DNA of 64,000 bases from Rhynchopus sp. YZ270_cl-10 (Eukaryota; Euglenozoa; Diplonemea; Diplonemida; Diplonemidae), in contig OZ037897.1 of the NCBI GenBank assembly GCA_964035575.1, positions 124,001-188,000 of the forward strand, read 5' to 3'. Under the pieces are notes generated by a model, which was not told where the DNA came from, searched no databases, and saw only the letters and a list, made by a program, of their open reading frames with translations. This document shows positions 13,001 to 23,650 of the stretch, piece after piece. The position numbers were made by a program, and so were the translations under genes. Position 1 is the stretch's first letter; each line of letters starts with the position of its first letter.

Positions 13001-14577
13001 TGCACACCTGCCCTGCCGGACACCAACGCCTCACTGAAGTACGTCGCACGCACCAAACGGTAGTAGTCACCACCAGCAGGCTTCCAGTAGTTCGCTGCGT
13101 TCCGGTCCTGCGGAAGGTTTGAATAGTCTGTACTCGTAGCCTCTGCGTTGCCTGTTGCCGCCCTGTTCGAAAGCTGTGTTTCACCTGAATCATCGAACAC
13201 GAGGTCACCCCAAGTCAAGGGTGTCACATCCACCAAGGTCCACCCCACCGGTTCCACCTTCGCAGCAAACGCTCTGGAAGCAGAGTTCGATGCGCAGGCA
13301 CTTTGCACAGTGCAGCGTTGCAGCTTTCTCCAGAGCGGGATTTGCGTTGTGCTGTTGAGTGTCCTGAGGGCAGCACGCTCCTGACGCGAGGAGAAGCACA
13401 CATCGTACGACGCCACTACCTCTGGCAGACGCAGGTAGACGTACGCATGCGAGCCTACCCAAGGCTGCTTCGTGGTCGCGTTGTAGCGGTCTTCGTTTGC
13501 ACTGTAGTAGCTTCCCCCTGCAGCCCAGGTGTCCACAAGGGGGTTGCTGTACTGCGTCCCAAAGACACCCACACCCCCTGCCGTGGCACCTTCAAGACGG
13601 CCTACGGACGAAGCGGTCGCAGACCATATCCCAGCATCGTTGCTGTGGTCCGACCCGTAGTATGCCATGCCGTGTTGTTGGTGGTCGTAGGTGCACGGTG
13701 ACCCGCTCTTCACAATCTTCAAGGAGTCCCCGTCGGCACAGCGATCTGTGTTGGTGGTGCAGGTTGCTGCACTGTAGGTGAAGTTGAACCCAGGTGTGGT
13801 GGACGCCAATTGGAGGATCGCGTACTGCCCGACAGTCGCCTCAGGTAAGTAATACCACGGCCCGCCCGACGCAGGGGTGAACACTGTCGAGACAACACCC
13901 TTTTCATTTGTGGAGTACACATCCTGCCAAACGCCGTCCATGCTGTCGGGCACGTCAAACTCGTTGTCGACGACGCTGTGGCGGAAGCACACCACAAAGG
14001 CGGTGCTGGGTGCCGCCAACGTTGTGTACGCAGTTTCGGCAAAACGGTTTCCATCCGCAGAGGTGGCGGTGCTGAGACCAAATGCGGTGTGCTCCTCTAG
14101 GTACGTCTGCGTCGACGCATAGACGGCACAGCCCTGCACTGCACTGCTGTGCTCATAGGTGCGCACCACCACAGTGCCAGGGGACGTCACGTTGAAGGCA
14201 CGTCTGACAGATCCGTCCCTAAGGCTGGTCACAGCGACACGGAACTCCTGCCCAACCAACAGCGACGCCGGCAGCACCTCAGCGCTGTAGTTGTTCACTG
14301 CCGGCCTGCTTTCGGACAACGAGGCAGAAAAACTGATGCTCCCAGAGCTGCTCTGTGTACCAGAAGGAAGCGTGACCGACACCGACCGCGACACACTCAC
14401 ACTATGCGACAAGCTGTACGAAGCAGAGGAGGTGGGCAGCGAGAGCGACGAGCTGTGCGACAGCGAAAAGGTACGACTGCGGCTCCGTGTCAATGACAGT
14501 GTTGTGGTCTTCGTGTCAACCCCATGGGATGGGCGGGCCATAAGCAACAGGAGAGCTGGCAGCAGTCGATGCAACAT
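1077..14577 (-). CDS. Giant secreted surface protein, repeat-built, probably GPI-anchored
   Basis: About 4470 residues. I start at the ATG at 14577, because it opens a signal peptide (MLHRLLPALLLLMARPSHG) preceded by an A-rich leader; the frame stays open further upstream but that part looks non-coding. After the signal come about 80 Ser-rich residues (SRSRS, SLSHS). Residues about 195-1635 carry at least nine units ending in a Y-x-[VIL]-C-[FYVM]-[RK] strand, often preceded by an IVPxxxPC-like strand. Later at least six strands begin with C-x-x-C (for example CNRC, CARC, CSAC, CFRC, CGRC, CFQC). A 58-nt intron (1698-1755) joins the main exon to the last exon; a 45-nt in-frame intron at 2258-2302 is likely. 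The end is a long proline-rich stalk, then NLINAGTTTP and a hydrophobic run that stops at the C-terminus with no cytosolic tail, as in GPI signals. The family is not recognised; adhesion or surface coat is an inference. Confidence 0.85.
1698..1755 (-). other. Intron of the giant surface gene
   Basis: This 58-nt phase-0 intron has donor GTATGC and acceptor CACCCACAG. It joins ...LLQKTSP to IVIGTSVTFMCVK..., removes a frame that soon ends, and restores the frame carrying the proline-rich stalk and hydrophobic tail. The intron is almost free of G between its ends. Confidence 0.85.
2258..2302 (-). other. Probable 45-nt in-frame intron
   Basis: GTATGTACACCC...ATCTTCAG matches the splice signals of the other introns exactly. 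The length is a multiple of three and contains no stop, so retention adds 15 residues (starting VCTP-like in no conserved module) while splicing joins NATLE to CTAAN. I cannot tell from sequence alone whether it is always spliced. Confidence 0.6.
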
Positions 14578-16463
14578 TTTTTTTTTTTTTTGTATTTTGA
14601 CCAAAAAAACCCCCCTCCAACAAACAACAATGCAGATAATCAACCTCAAGCAGCCTTCCACGCTGCAGTACCGAAAAAGCCTTCCTTCCTTTGGGTAGAG
14701 AAAAAGGCAGAAAACTTCGCTTTTTTCGTTACCTAAAAGGGCAGATGTGTCGTGAACGATGCTGTCTCTCTCTCTCACCCACCACAACAGATTGAACAGG
14801 GCATTTCAAGAGAAGGGTGGTGGGTGTGTGTTTTGCCGATTTGTGTCGTTTTTTTTCCTGATATGAATGGTGATGAAGGAGAGAAGGATAACATGACTTT
14901 TGGGAACGTTAGCCACAATGTACTTTCTTTTGTGACAGTGTACCTTTTTTGGTATGTAACCAAAGAGGGATGTGGACCAGAAACACATGCTGCTACTGTG
15001 CGTAAGAAAGAGAAAATAGTGGGGAGAGGGCGGCATTTTACCTTTTTTTTTGTTGTTGTTGTTTTACTCTCCCGTTTTGTGTGTCCTTTTTTTGCAGCAT
15101 CGTTTCTACCATTTGTTAGTCTACACACACCAAAACAGCTCGCTTTTTTTTGCTGTCGACAAAAAAAAATCATTTCTTTGTCCACCATTTTCAAAAGGTA
15201 TATGGATGCGGACCATCGCACCTTAATGTCATCATCACTTTGCACCAACACAAATGGGTAAAGCTGTGCAACTCGACTATCGACTCGAAGTCCATAACAT
15301 ACTATGTTCTGCAGACAAGACATAGGCGGAAAGGCCGTCTTGAACCCTTGAACAGATAATGTGTTCTTCTTCACACAGACTCGCTCTCTCTCGCCATGTG
15401 GGTAAGTGCTGCACCCTCAGGGCTAACCTACCAAAAAACCGCTTTTCAACACCAAAAAACGATCCATGTCCATATCAACAGCACCTCTCTCCACACAAAA
15501 CGATAACACACAAAACTAAAAAAAAAAACCACATTTTTTTTCAGCACTCGATCTGCATCTTTTTAGTGCAGAGGGGGAAAGGGGGGGGAAGTCGTACAAT
15601 GCATAATGCACCTAATGCACCAGCGCATACGATACGAGAGAAGAGAAACGCAAACGAATCACCAGAACCTGAAGTAACGAACCAAATTTTGTTGTTGTTG
15701 TTTTTTTTGTCTTTTTTTTTTTGCATTTTCGTACCCATTTTTTTTTTAACCCGAGGGGGTTACACTGTCCCCTTTGTGCAATAAAAGTATATAAACCCAT
15801 ACTTTTTCTTTTTGAGTCAATACATTCTGAGATCCGCTTCTGTCTTTTTGAGTGAAACAATGCAAGAGAAAAACAGATGGCAAAAAAAAAGAGAAAAAAA
15901 AAGCAAAAACGGCTCAGAAAAATACTGTTCCCCCCACCTTTTTTTTGTAAAAGTAAAACCAAATTACAAGATGAAGGCACCCTGCCTGTACCTTCTAATC
16001 TTCATTCACACACGGATCCTTACATACCCCACATAAAGAGAAGTGCACCACAAAACACCCTCACCGTACATCGGCGGACGCAGGGGTACTTTAAAATGGA
16101 GGGAAAAACATCGTGTTTCTCAAAATAAAAAAAAATAGTTACCACGACTAATGCTAGAGGCACCCCCGTATTCGATCAAAAATAGGGAGCTTTTTTGTTT
16201 GCACATTTTTGGGGAGCACCACACCAACGCAAAAGGGTCGAGACACACAAATAAAAAAAAGGTCAGAACAGAACAGGGAAAACTCAGGCATGGTCTCATT
16301 GGTGTTCTAACTGTGTGTGGCTTGCGAAGAACCCTTGGCTAAGCAAAAGAGAGGGGGAAAAGCTGGTCAAGATAATGTCCACAGGAGGAAGAACGAAGAA
16401 GCGGATAAATGAATGCGGTGTTTGTGTCTGTTCTGCTTGTTTCCCGCTGTTTTTTCTCGCTGT
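14578..16463. other. Intergenic region, 1.9 kb, no gene found
   Basis: AT-rich, with many T and A runs and only short, compositionally poor open frames on both strands. It holds the A-rich 5' leader of the giant gene. At about 15327-15350 an AAGAC/GTCTT stem is followed by TTGAACCC. I see no tRNA, rRNA or clear small RNA gene. Confidence 0.5.
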
Positions 16464-17658
16464 TTAGCTCTTGAGGAGGCCTGTCTGCGAGACAACGACA
16501 CCAAGGACACCGAGGATGAGGATAAGACAGATCATGTAGCAGCAGAACTTCTCCTTGTCCACCTCCTTCAGGGTCTTCTTGAGGCGTGTGTTCAGCCCGC
16601 CCATCTCGTTCACCATGTGTGCAGCCTGGTTTTTGTGTAGTGTGTGTTTTTTTTTTGTAGTGTTGTTGCCATACCTTCTCGTTGATTCTGTCAAGGTAGC
16701 GGTTCTGTGTCTCCAGCTCCGTTGAGAACTCCTGTGCGTTCTGCTTGACGCGCTGCAGGCTTTGGTAGACGCGGACAAGGCCCTGGTCGATCTCCTGGTC
16801 CCTCTTTACGGACATCTGATAATACATCTGGAACTCCTCGTCCTGCATGGGGTCTAGCAGGTTCTCAGATCCGCCACCGTAGCCGCCTCCGCCGTATGCA
16901 CCCTCTTCCTTGATCTGTGGTGGTGGTGGTGGTGGAGAAAGGTGGACAAAGATGAGTGCACACCTCCTCAAATGTCTTCAGGTTCGTGGTGCCGTACCCG
17001 CTGACGCCGTCCTCACCTAGCGACGCATCCTCGCGGCTCTGGTCGGATCTGAAGCGCTGCTTGTACCTAGGGGAGGGGTGGTGGGGGAGTTGGGTAAGTG
17101 AGGGGAAGTGAGGGGGGAGGAAGGGGAAGGGGAAAGGGTGGCATACATGTTCTCAGTCTTCTTCATGTGTCTGCTGAAGTCAAGGAAGTCGTCTTGTCTG
17201 CCAGATTTGACCGACTCCTTCTTCAGCACGTCTGCGCGCGTTTTCAGGTCACGCAGGTTGCGACGGATCCTGTTCGATACAGTCGCACGCTCAGTGGCTT
17301 TGTGCTGGTCAAGCGCGTCCAGACACTTTGTGTCCTGTGGTTTTTGAGGGATGTAAACACACAACACACGAAAACTGAAGTACCCCCTAAAAACAACCAA
17401 ACCCAACCTGATTTTTGCCTGAACCTTTAAACACCAAAATTTAGGGGGGAAATCATAAACAAACACCTCAAATCACACAAAAAGGCATACCTCTCTGACA
17501 CGCGACATCAGCACCGTACACTCGCACCTGCCCTTCTCGTACGTTGACATCCCGCTTGTGTCGATCTCCTGCACGACCTCTGTGTCCTCGTCAAGCGGGA
17601 TCCCCATCTGAACAGCAAGACGCCCCAACCTACGGTTGTATATCTCTATGTCGTGCAT
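16464..17658 (-). CDS. Qc-SNARE, SYP7-like syntaxin (five exons)
   Basis: A membrane-fusion SNARE of 286 residues. Exons are 17658-17491, 17334-17147, 17066-16964, 16914-16675 and 16625-16464; all junctions keep frame and use GT-AG, with donors GTATGC, GTATGC, GTGTGC and GTATGG. Residues 1-150 form the N-terminal helical part; residues 157-168 are a Gly-rich linker. The SNARE helix runs about 202-257 and has ELETQNRYLDRI, where Gln223 is the zero-layer residue of a Qc-SNARE, and ends LKKTLKEVD as in the plant SYP7 group. It is followed by FCCYMIC and a single C-terminal membrane anchor (260-278); the Cys pair may be palmitoylated. SYP7-type SNAREs act at the ER or plasma membrane in plants; the compartment here is unknown. 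The domain order is complete and nothing is missing. Confidence 0.92.
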
Positions 17659-18140
17659 TTTGCCACTTGTCGAAATTGTACGTCCTTGTTTTCGCTCCTT
17701 TTGCCTTTGCGCTCAACGCCCCTCACCCCAACGTCACTTCTTCACTTCAAATCTCCAAAAAAAAAACCCCCTCAAAAAGACCTCCAAAACACAACCCTTT
17801 ACGTTGCGGTTGTGTGGTGAGGTCTTAAAAAAAGAAACAAACAAACCTCTGGAAGAGATGTGGTGGTGTGGAGAGAGAGGTGTGGAGGAGGAATTCAAAG
17901 AGGTTCAAAAAAGGGGATGTGGTGGGGTTATGAAGTAAAGGTTGTGAAGGTTCACCCGGAAAAAAGCAGGGAATAAAAGTGAGGAGCAAAACTGCACAAA
18001 AATTGTGTGGACAGCAGTTTCCACAAATACACCATCTTCCCTCACGATATGAGCGGATACAAAAGAGGGAAACATGGTGGTGCATATTACATAACTAGAA
18101 TCGAAATGGTTATAACAAAAGAAACGTTGACCAGATGAAC

Positions 18141-18161
18141 GACACAAGTCTCTTTCGTGTC
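18141..18161. other. Intergenic hairpin, GACAC/GTGTC type
   Basis: GACAC, a ten-base loop-like segment with TCTCTTTC, then GTGTC and AACCTGATCGAAG. It is preceded by GTTGACCAGATGAAC. The same block recurs in every array unit (for example 24225-24245) and aligns in layout with the hairpins at 24287 and 63817. Unit 2 carries a base change in the left arm. Confidence 0.45.
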
Positions 18162-18505
18162 AACCTGATCGAAGTAATAAATAGTGAATGATAAATACGA
18201 CATTTACGCAGTACCTATCGTTCAAAAGAAGCGAAGCTCAAAAGCGCCCAACATACTGTGGATGCAGAGGCATTTTTGGTTCTTCACAACAACAAGAAAC
18301 GCTAATAAAAAAACAACCCACACCAACACTTGAATAGACGAAACGGATTGCGGGTGGTTGGAAGATAACAACGGTTCATCACCCAACCACAGCGATGCAG
18401 ATGTCCTATCATGTGTGTTGTTGTGGCCACAACCGGGGTGGGCCCGGTGTTCTATAAAGGCAAAGAGAAAGGGGAAAACGGGAAAAAGAGAGAATTGCAG
18501 ACGTA

Positions 18506-18837
18506 ACCAATGTTTTGCTGTTACGTCTGGTGTCATTGGAGGAATTCGTGAAAGCTACGAAAGAGGAGATGATGTGCACTGATCCTGCACTGCACGGCCT
18601 TTGCAACCGATTCTATATTCGGGCGAATGATGCAGCACAGGAAAGTCAGTGGTATTGAAAATGCAGAGGAATCATAGAAACACAAGACTTGCCAGAAACT
18701 CGCAAAACAGTAAAGTGCGATGGCATCGTTGTGTAATAATTTGTGTTGGATGCGGTTGATGAATTGATAGAAACACTCCAAAAGTCTCAATTCGAGACAC
18801 TCGAGTTATCTTTTTTTACAAAAAAACCTCGACCACG
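18506..18837 (+). pseudogene. Possible relic coding fragment antisense to the astacin 3' flank
   Basis: One plus-strand frame reads like protein (EEFVKATKEEMM, CNRFYIRANDAAQES, VLDAVDELIETLQKS) but is interrupted a few times. The same block occurs in units 2, 3 and 4 at about 22137-22468, 24690-25021 and 28499-28830. It may be the remains of an old gene carried along with the array. I recognise no family, and codon-like texture could be chance. Function is unlikely in its present form. Confidence 0.25.
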
Positions 18838-18862
18838 ACTTAAGCACCGCAGGTCACATGCC

Positions 18863-20332
18863 CTACCTGCGGCGGCACGACCTCCACGACCTGTTGCCCA
18901 CACACCTCAGTCCCCATCCACAGCAGGACTCACGCCACATGCACGAACTGTGCTCACGAAGCCTGTACCTGCACTGACGTGGTGGTGGTGGTGGCGGTGG
19001 TGTAGCGGGAGCACCCCACCCAAGCAGACGGCACGACTTCCCGCGACGTGGTGTGCACGCAGGCATGCACTTTGCGTAGCGTGAGTGCACCTCAAAGCAA
19101 TGGGTGCCCGACACACAGCACCAAGGCGAGGAGCGGCAGCTGCCCCACATCTGCACAGGCCATCTGCAGTACGACGGTGACGGCACAGGGCGTGGTGCGG
19201 GTGGTCTCACAGGTGGGCTTGCTGTCCTGGGTGGGCTGCGTGTCCTTGGCGGGCTCGGGGTTCTCCTTGGCGGGCTTGGTGCACCACCCTCAACACGCAC
19301 ATTGACACGGCACTCAGAGGAAGGGCCGTCGGATGCTGTGAAGGTTGCAGACAAGACAAACATGCGTCCTGCATCGTTGCGTGTCGGTGTGTAGCGCATG
19401 GATGCGTAGCCTGTGTCGACAAGGGTTGTCCCGGAGCGTGTCAGGAGCTGTGTGTTGGGTGCGTTTGTGTTTGGGTACGTGACACGCATGGAGCGTGATG
19501 CGGTGTAGAGTGCGTTGAAGTCCACACTGAAGGCCTTGCCCACAGGGATCACGAGTGTTGTGCTCTCGCTCTGTGAGGCAATGCAGCGGGGTGCAGAGAA
19601 CCGTGTCGAGCATTTGTTGTACATGAACTCAATCCCGGCCACGTCGCCTGCACTCAGCCCGTTGCGCTGCCCAATTGGCTGTGGCGAGATGATTGTTGGC
19701 CGACGTCCAATTCTGAAGCCGTTCGGTCCATAGTGCATGATCGACCCGTAGTCGTACTTGCCCAGGTCACGTCCACCGTTACTGTTCTTGTTGAAGTTGT
19801 GCTCCATTCCGCGGGACACCTGCGAAAAATCAACCGTCACGTAGTTGTCTCTGTCCTTCCGCGACTGCTCGTGTGAAAGACCCAGCGAGTGGCCGATCTC
19901 GTGAATCGTCGCACCCACGTAACACCCATTCGCAATGCTGACACTGTTGACACCGGTGCTGCGTCTTCCCACAGGTGAACTGCATCCATTTCCGTTTTGG
20001 AAACGGATGTACGGACGTGGACACGACGAGTCAGAGAAACACTGGTTGAAACGGAAGCACGTCTTCGACTCCCAGTTCCGCACTGCACCTGCCACACGTG
20101 AGTCAGAGGACCTGAGTGGCGACGCAATGTAATAGTTCACAGCCCGCCCCACAGGGAACAGCTGCGACGAACGTGACAGCGGTGTGGCCCCAAGCACCTT
20201 CCCGTCACGGTCAGTCTCAATGGGCACCTGGATGTCACCTTCCACAATGTTGAAGTCGTAATCCCAATCGGCACGTCCAGACACAGCAGCACACATGCTC
20301 AGGACTATCAAGGGTGACGTCTGCCAGGACAT
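18863..20332 (-). CDS. Secreted astacin metalloprotease with C-terminal Cys-rich tail (array copy 1)
   Basis: A 489-residue zinc endopeptidase of family M12A. The start at 20332 gives a signal peptide (MSWQTSPLIVLSMCAAVSG). Residues 20-48 are a short propeptide with VEGDIQV, matching the astacin F-x-G-D aspartate switch. The catalytic domain (about 50-245) has HEIGHSLGLSHEQSRKDRD: His144, His148 and His154 bind zinc, Glu145 is catalytic, and SIMHY (197-201) is the Met-turn with its Tyr. A beta-rich domain (about 250-370), a Pro/Arg/Ser linker and two Cys-rich modules follow. The first module (MWGSC...WCC...GTHC...RYAKC) is spaced like a CBM1 cellulose-binding domain. Compared with copies 3 and 4 it lacks a four-residue linker segment and has Ala for Thr in GKAFSVDF. 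It is probably an extracellular digestive or wall-remodelling enzyme. Confidence 0.93.
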   Translation of the reverse strand: MSWQTSPLIVLSMCAAVSGRADWDYDFNIVEGDIQVPIETDRDGKVLGATPLSRSSQLFPVGRAVNYYIASPLRSSDSRVAGAVRNWESKTCFRFNQCFSDSSCPRPYIRFQNGNGCSSPVGRRSTGVNSVSIANGCYVGATIHEIGHSLGLSHEQSRKDRDNYVTVDFSQVSRGMEHNFNKNSNGGRDLGKYDYGSIMHYGPNGFRIGRRPTIISPQPIGQRNGLSAGDVAGIEFMYNKCSTRFSAPRCIASQSESTTLVIPVGKAFSVDFNALYTASRSMRVTYPNTNAPNTQLLTRSGTTLVDTGYASMRYTPTRNDAGRMFVLSATFTASDGPSSECRVNVRVEGGAPSPPRRTPSPPRTRSPPRTASPPVRPPAPRPVPSPSYCRWPVQMWGSCRSSPWCCVSGTHCFEVHSRYAKCMPACTPRRGKSCRLLGWGAPATPPPPPPPRQCRYRLREHSSCMWRESCCGWGLRCVGNRSWRSCRRR

Positions 20333-20475
20333 TGCTGTGCTGACTGTTCTTGTGTGTGCAATCTGATGTGTGAGGGTGGGTGGGACTGCGAGAGTGTGGA
20401 TCAACACTAAAACTGAGCAACTTGCAAGAGGGGGTCGTCGACGGGGAGTGCTCGTCCCTCCCTGTCTACAGGGAC

Positions 20476-20916
20476 ATGGAGACCGCGAGGAGTCGGTACA
20501 AGAAGAGGACAAAAGACGAGAACGCGCAGAGGCGGCTGATTGCAGAGCACATTTGCCAAGCCTTCACGGACAAGTGTGAGAATGGGAGGGAATCACACAT
20601 AGCATATAGCGTTCTCGACATGAAAAAGGCGGATCGGCAGAAGCTCACTGACCGGATCTGGAACAACAGGGCTATGGATGTAGTTACGATGAAGGCTCAG
20701 GAAAAGAAGGTGGCTGATCTTCTGAAGTCGATGACTCTCCGTCGTTGGATGACGAAGCCGAAGGCGGCGGCCACACAAAGGGTAGCTGCTGTTGTGGCGA
20801 TGATTGCTGTTTCTGCTACACCACCTCCTAGTTCGGTAGAAACCTTTGCTGCTGTCTGTTCAGCTTCATTGGTTATACTGGGGATGGCCAGCGCGGTGTG
20901 CACTACACCAAGTTGA
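20476..20916 (+). CDS. Plus-strand array gene, unit 1 form, unknown function
   Basis: A 146-residue frame from the ATG at 20476, divergent from the astacin with only 143 nt between the two starts, so the two may share a promoter. The first 50 or so residues are charged and helical (METARSRYKKRTKDENAQR, then AEHICQAFTDKCENGRES) and are shared with units 2 and 3. Here they continue into DMKKADRQKLTDRIWNNRA and end in hydrophobic stretches (VAAVVAMIAVSA and SLVILGMASAV) that could be membrane segments. Units 2 and 3 lack this continuation and have different sequence instead. More protein-like frames follow to about 21260 (TEEEWEEDTRIAKSV), so introns may extend the gene. I recognise no family. 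Confidence is limited because the end is uncertain. Confidence 0.45.
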   Translation: METARSRYKKRTKDENAQRRLIAEHICQAFTDKCENGRESHIAYSVLDMKKADRQKLTDRIWNNRAMDVVTMKAQEKKVADLLKSMTLRRWMTKPKAAATQRVAAVVAMIAVSATPPPSSVETFAAVCSASLVILGMASAVCTTPS

Positions 20917-21367
20917 ACACGGTTTAGGGCGATGCCTCGTGGAGGCAAAAATCAAGGAAATTACCGACGAAAAGGCAATCGTGGAACGCTCTCAAAGTAC
21001 TGTTCCCGAGAGGGAGAAGCTTCATGGAACTAACAAAGTGCATCCCCTCTGTGGTTGAGCAGTGCACAGTTTACAATGTTACCTTCACTGAGGAAGAGTG
21101 GGAAGAGGACACTCGTATTGCAAAATCTGTCCCCACATCCACCCCCCCAATCGTGTTTTCGGAGACGTACACTGGTTCCGTCAACATGAAGGACATTGCC
21201 TTGACTTACTCCACAAGGCTCCGTCAGCACGAGGTGCCACAGTTACTTCAGCCTGGCTGAGAGCGTACTCTCTGACTGCCCGTCCCCCTCTTTCAAGGCA
21301 AACAGGACATGGTACCGTGCCAACCTCGACCTCACAGGCACTTACTCAGGAAAACTGCAAGGTGGAT
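20917..21367 (+). other. Right end of array unit 1
   Basis: This stretch contains plus-strand frames that read like protein (MELTKCIPSVVEQC, TEEEWEEDTRIAKS, FSETYTGSVNMKD) and may be downstream exons of the 20476 gene; I could not fix splice sites. Parts of it reappear in units 2 and 3, where two internal segments are missing and about 560 nt of other sequence is inserted after AACATGAAGGAC. Confidence 0.35.
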
Positions 21368-22493
21368 CAACGTCACTTCTTCTCTTTGTCGTTAAATCTC
21401 CAGAAGAAAGCCCTCAAAAAGACCCCCAAAAACAACCCTTCTCGTTGCGGTTGTGTTGTGAGGTCGAAAACACCTCTGGTGGGAAGAGATGTGGTGGTGT
21501 GGAGAGAGAGGTGTGGAGGAGGAATTCAAAGAGGTTCAAAAAAGGGGATGTGGTGGGGTTATGAAGTAAAGGTTGTGAAGGTTCACCCGGAAAAAAGCAG
21601 GGAATAAAAGTGAGGAGCAAAACTGCACAAAAATTGTGTGGACAGCAGTTTCCACAAATACACCATCTTCCCTCACGATATGAGCGGATACAAAAGAGGG
21701 AAACATGGTGGTGCATATTACATAACTAGAATCGAAATGGTTATAACAAAAGAAACGTTGACCAGATGAACGACAAAAGTCTCTTTCGTGTCAACCTGAT
21801 CGAAGTAATAAATAGTGAATGATAAATACGACATTTACGCAGTACCTATCGTTCAAAAGAAGCGAAGCTCAAAAGCGCCCAACATACTGTGGATGCAGAG
21901 GCATTTTTGGTTCTTCACAACAACAAGAAACGCTAATAAAAAAGCAACCCACACCAACACCTGAATAGACGAAACGGATTGCGGGTGGTTGGTAGATAAC
22001 AATGGTTCATCACCCAACCACAGCAATACAGATGTCCTATCATGTGTGTTGTTGTGGCCACAACCGGGGTGGGCCCGGTGTTCTATAAAGGCAAAGAGAA
22101 AGGGGAAAACGGGAAAAAGAGAGATTTGCAGACGTAACCAATGTTTTGCTGTTACGTCTGGTGTCATTGGAGGAATTCGTGAAAGCTACGAAAGAGGAGA
22201 TGATGTGCACTGATCCTGCACTGCACGGCCTTTGCAACCGATTCTATATTCGGGCGAATGATGCAGCACAGGAAAGTCAGTGGTATTGAAAATGCAGAGG
22301 AATCATAGAAACACAAGACTTGCCAGAAACTCGCAAAACAGCAAAGTGCGATGGCATCGTTGTGTAATAATTTGTGTTGGATGCGGTTGATGAATTGATA
22401 GAAACACTCCAAAAGTCTCAACTTGAGACACTCGAGTTATCTTTTTTTACAAAAAAACCTCGACCACGACTTAAGCACCGCAGGTCACATGCC

Positions 22494-22920
22494 CTACCTG
22501 CGGCGGCACGACCTCCACGACCTGTTGCCCACACACCTCAGTCCCCATCCACAGCACGACTCGCGCCACATGCACGAACTGTGCTCACGAAGCCTGTACC
22601 TGCACTGACGTGGTGGTGGTGGTGGCGGTGGTGTAGCGGGAGCACCCCACCCAAGCAGACGGCACGACTTCCCGCGACGTGGTGTGCACGCAGGCATGCA
22701 CTTTGCGTAGCGTGAGTGCACCTCAAAGCAATGGGTGCCCGACACACAGCACCAAGGCGAGGAGCGGCAGCTGCCCCACATCTGCACAGGCCATCTGCAG
22801 TACGACGGTGACGGCACAGGGCGTGGTGCGGGTGGTCTCACAGGTGGGCTTGCTGTCCTGGGTGGGCTGCGTGTCCTTGGCGGGCTCGGGGTTCTCCTTG
22901 GCGGGCTTGGTGCACCACCC
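22494..22920 (-). pseudogene. Beheaded astacin remnant (array copy 2)
   Basis: Only the last 140 or so residues of the astacin remain: part of the Pro-rich linker and both Cys-rich modules, down to the normal stop. The signal peptide, propeptide, whole catalytic domain and beta-rich domain are gone. At 22920/22921 the sequence jumps from the linker region (CACCACCCTC) directly into the middle of the divergent plus-strand gene (GGCTGATTGC), with at most a base or two of overlap. This looks like a simple deletion by end joining rather than insertion of an element. No start codon in good context remains, so no protease can be made. Confidence 0.88.
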
Positions 22921-23650
22921 TCGGCTGATTGCAGAGCACATTTGCCAAGCCTTCACGGACAAGTGTGAGAATGGGAGGGAATCAAACATAGCGTTCTGGA
23001 ACGCTCTCAGAGTACTGTCACCACATCCACCCCCCCCCAATCGTGTTTTGGGAGACTTACACTGGTTCCGTCAACATGAAGGACAAAGGAGCCAAGAAAG
23101 GAGCCAAGAAAGCCTCAAGGAAGGCACAAAAGAAGCCTGCGCGACGCCCTCTCCACTGCCAAAACAGGAGGACCTGCGCGATGACAGCGAGAGCGACAGC
23201 GAAATCGGCCTAGACTGGGTTCCACCACCTCCTCAGTACAATGTACAGGACCTCGGTCCCGCGCACACAGGCGCCGCTTCTGACGTGTCCGGGCGTGCTG
23301 GGGACGCGCACGGACAGGACATCCTGCACCTGCAAGAGGTCGTCGCTTCCGGTGACGGATTCCTGCGGGGGCCAGATGCACTGACCGGGCTTGTCCCGCA
23401 GGAGCTGCAGGAGGTTGCGAGGGTGCCCGCCGTGCAGAAGACCGCAGCAGACTTCCCGTACGGAGGTAGGAAGTGCGCGCAGCTCCTCGCAGCAGACCGG
23501 GCCCGACTTGTCGCAAGTGGTGATGTTATCCCGGACGCGCCTGCCATCCCATCCCATGAGGTTTGGCACGCTGAGGTGAAGATGTGGCCACCGCAGCAGT
23601 ACATCAAGGAGCATGGGGTGTGCGATCTGCATGGCCTGTACTGCCTTTGA
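22921..23650 (+). pseudogene. 5'-truncated copy of the plus-strand array gene (unit 2)
   Basis: From the deletion junction this matches the unit 3 gene (26674-27459) almost base for base to the same stop, but it has lost the start and about the first 20 codons together with the promoter side. The frame happens to stay open into the antisense of the astacin remnant upstream, making a longer but meaningless open frame without an ATG start. Treat as a fragment unless transcripts show otherwise. Confidence 0.7.

Noticed and set aside
22679-23650. Chimeric plus-strand open frame across the unit 2 deletion
   Set aside because: It joins the antisense of the astacin tail to a truncated gene and lacks an ATG start; open by chance.
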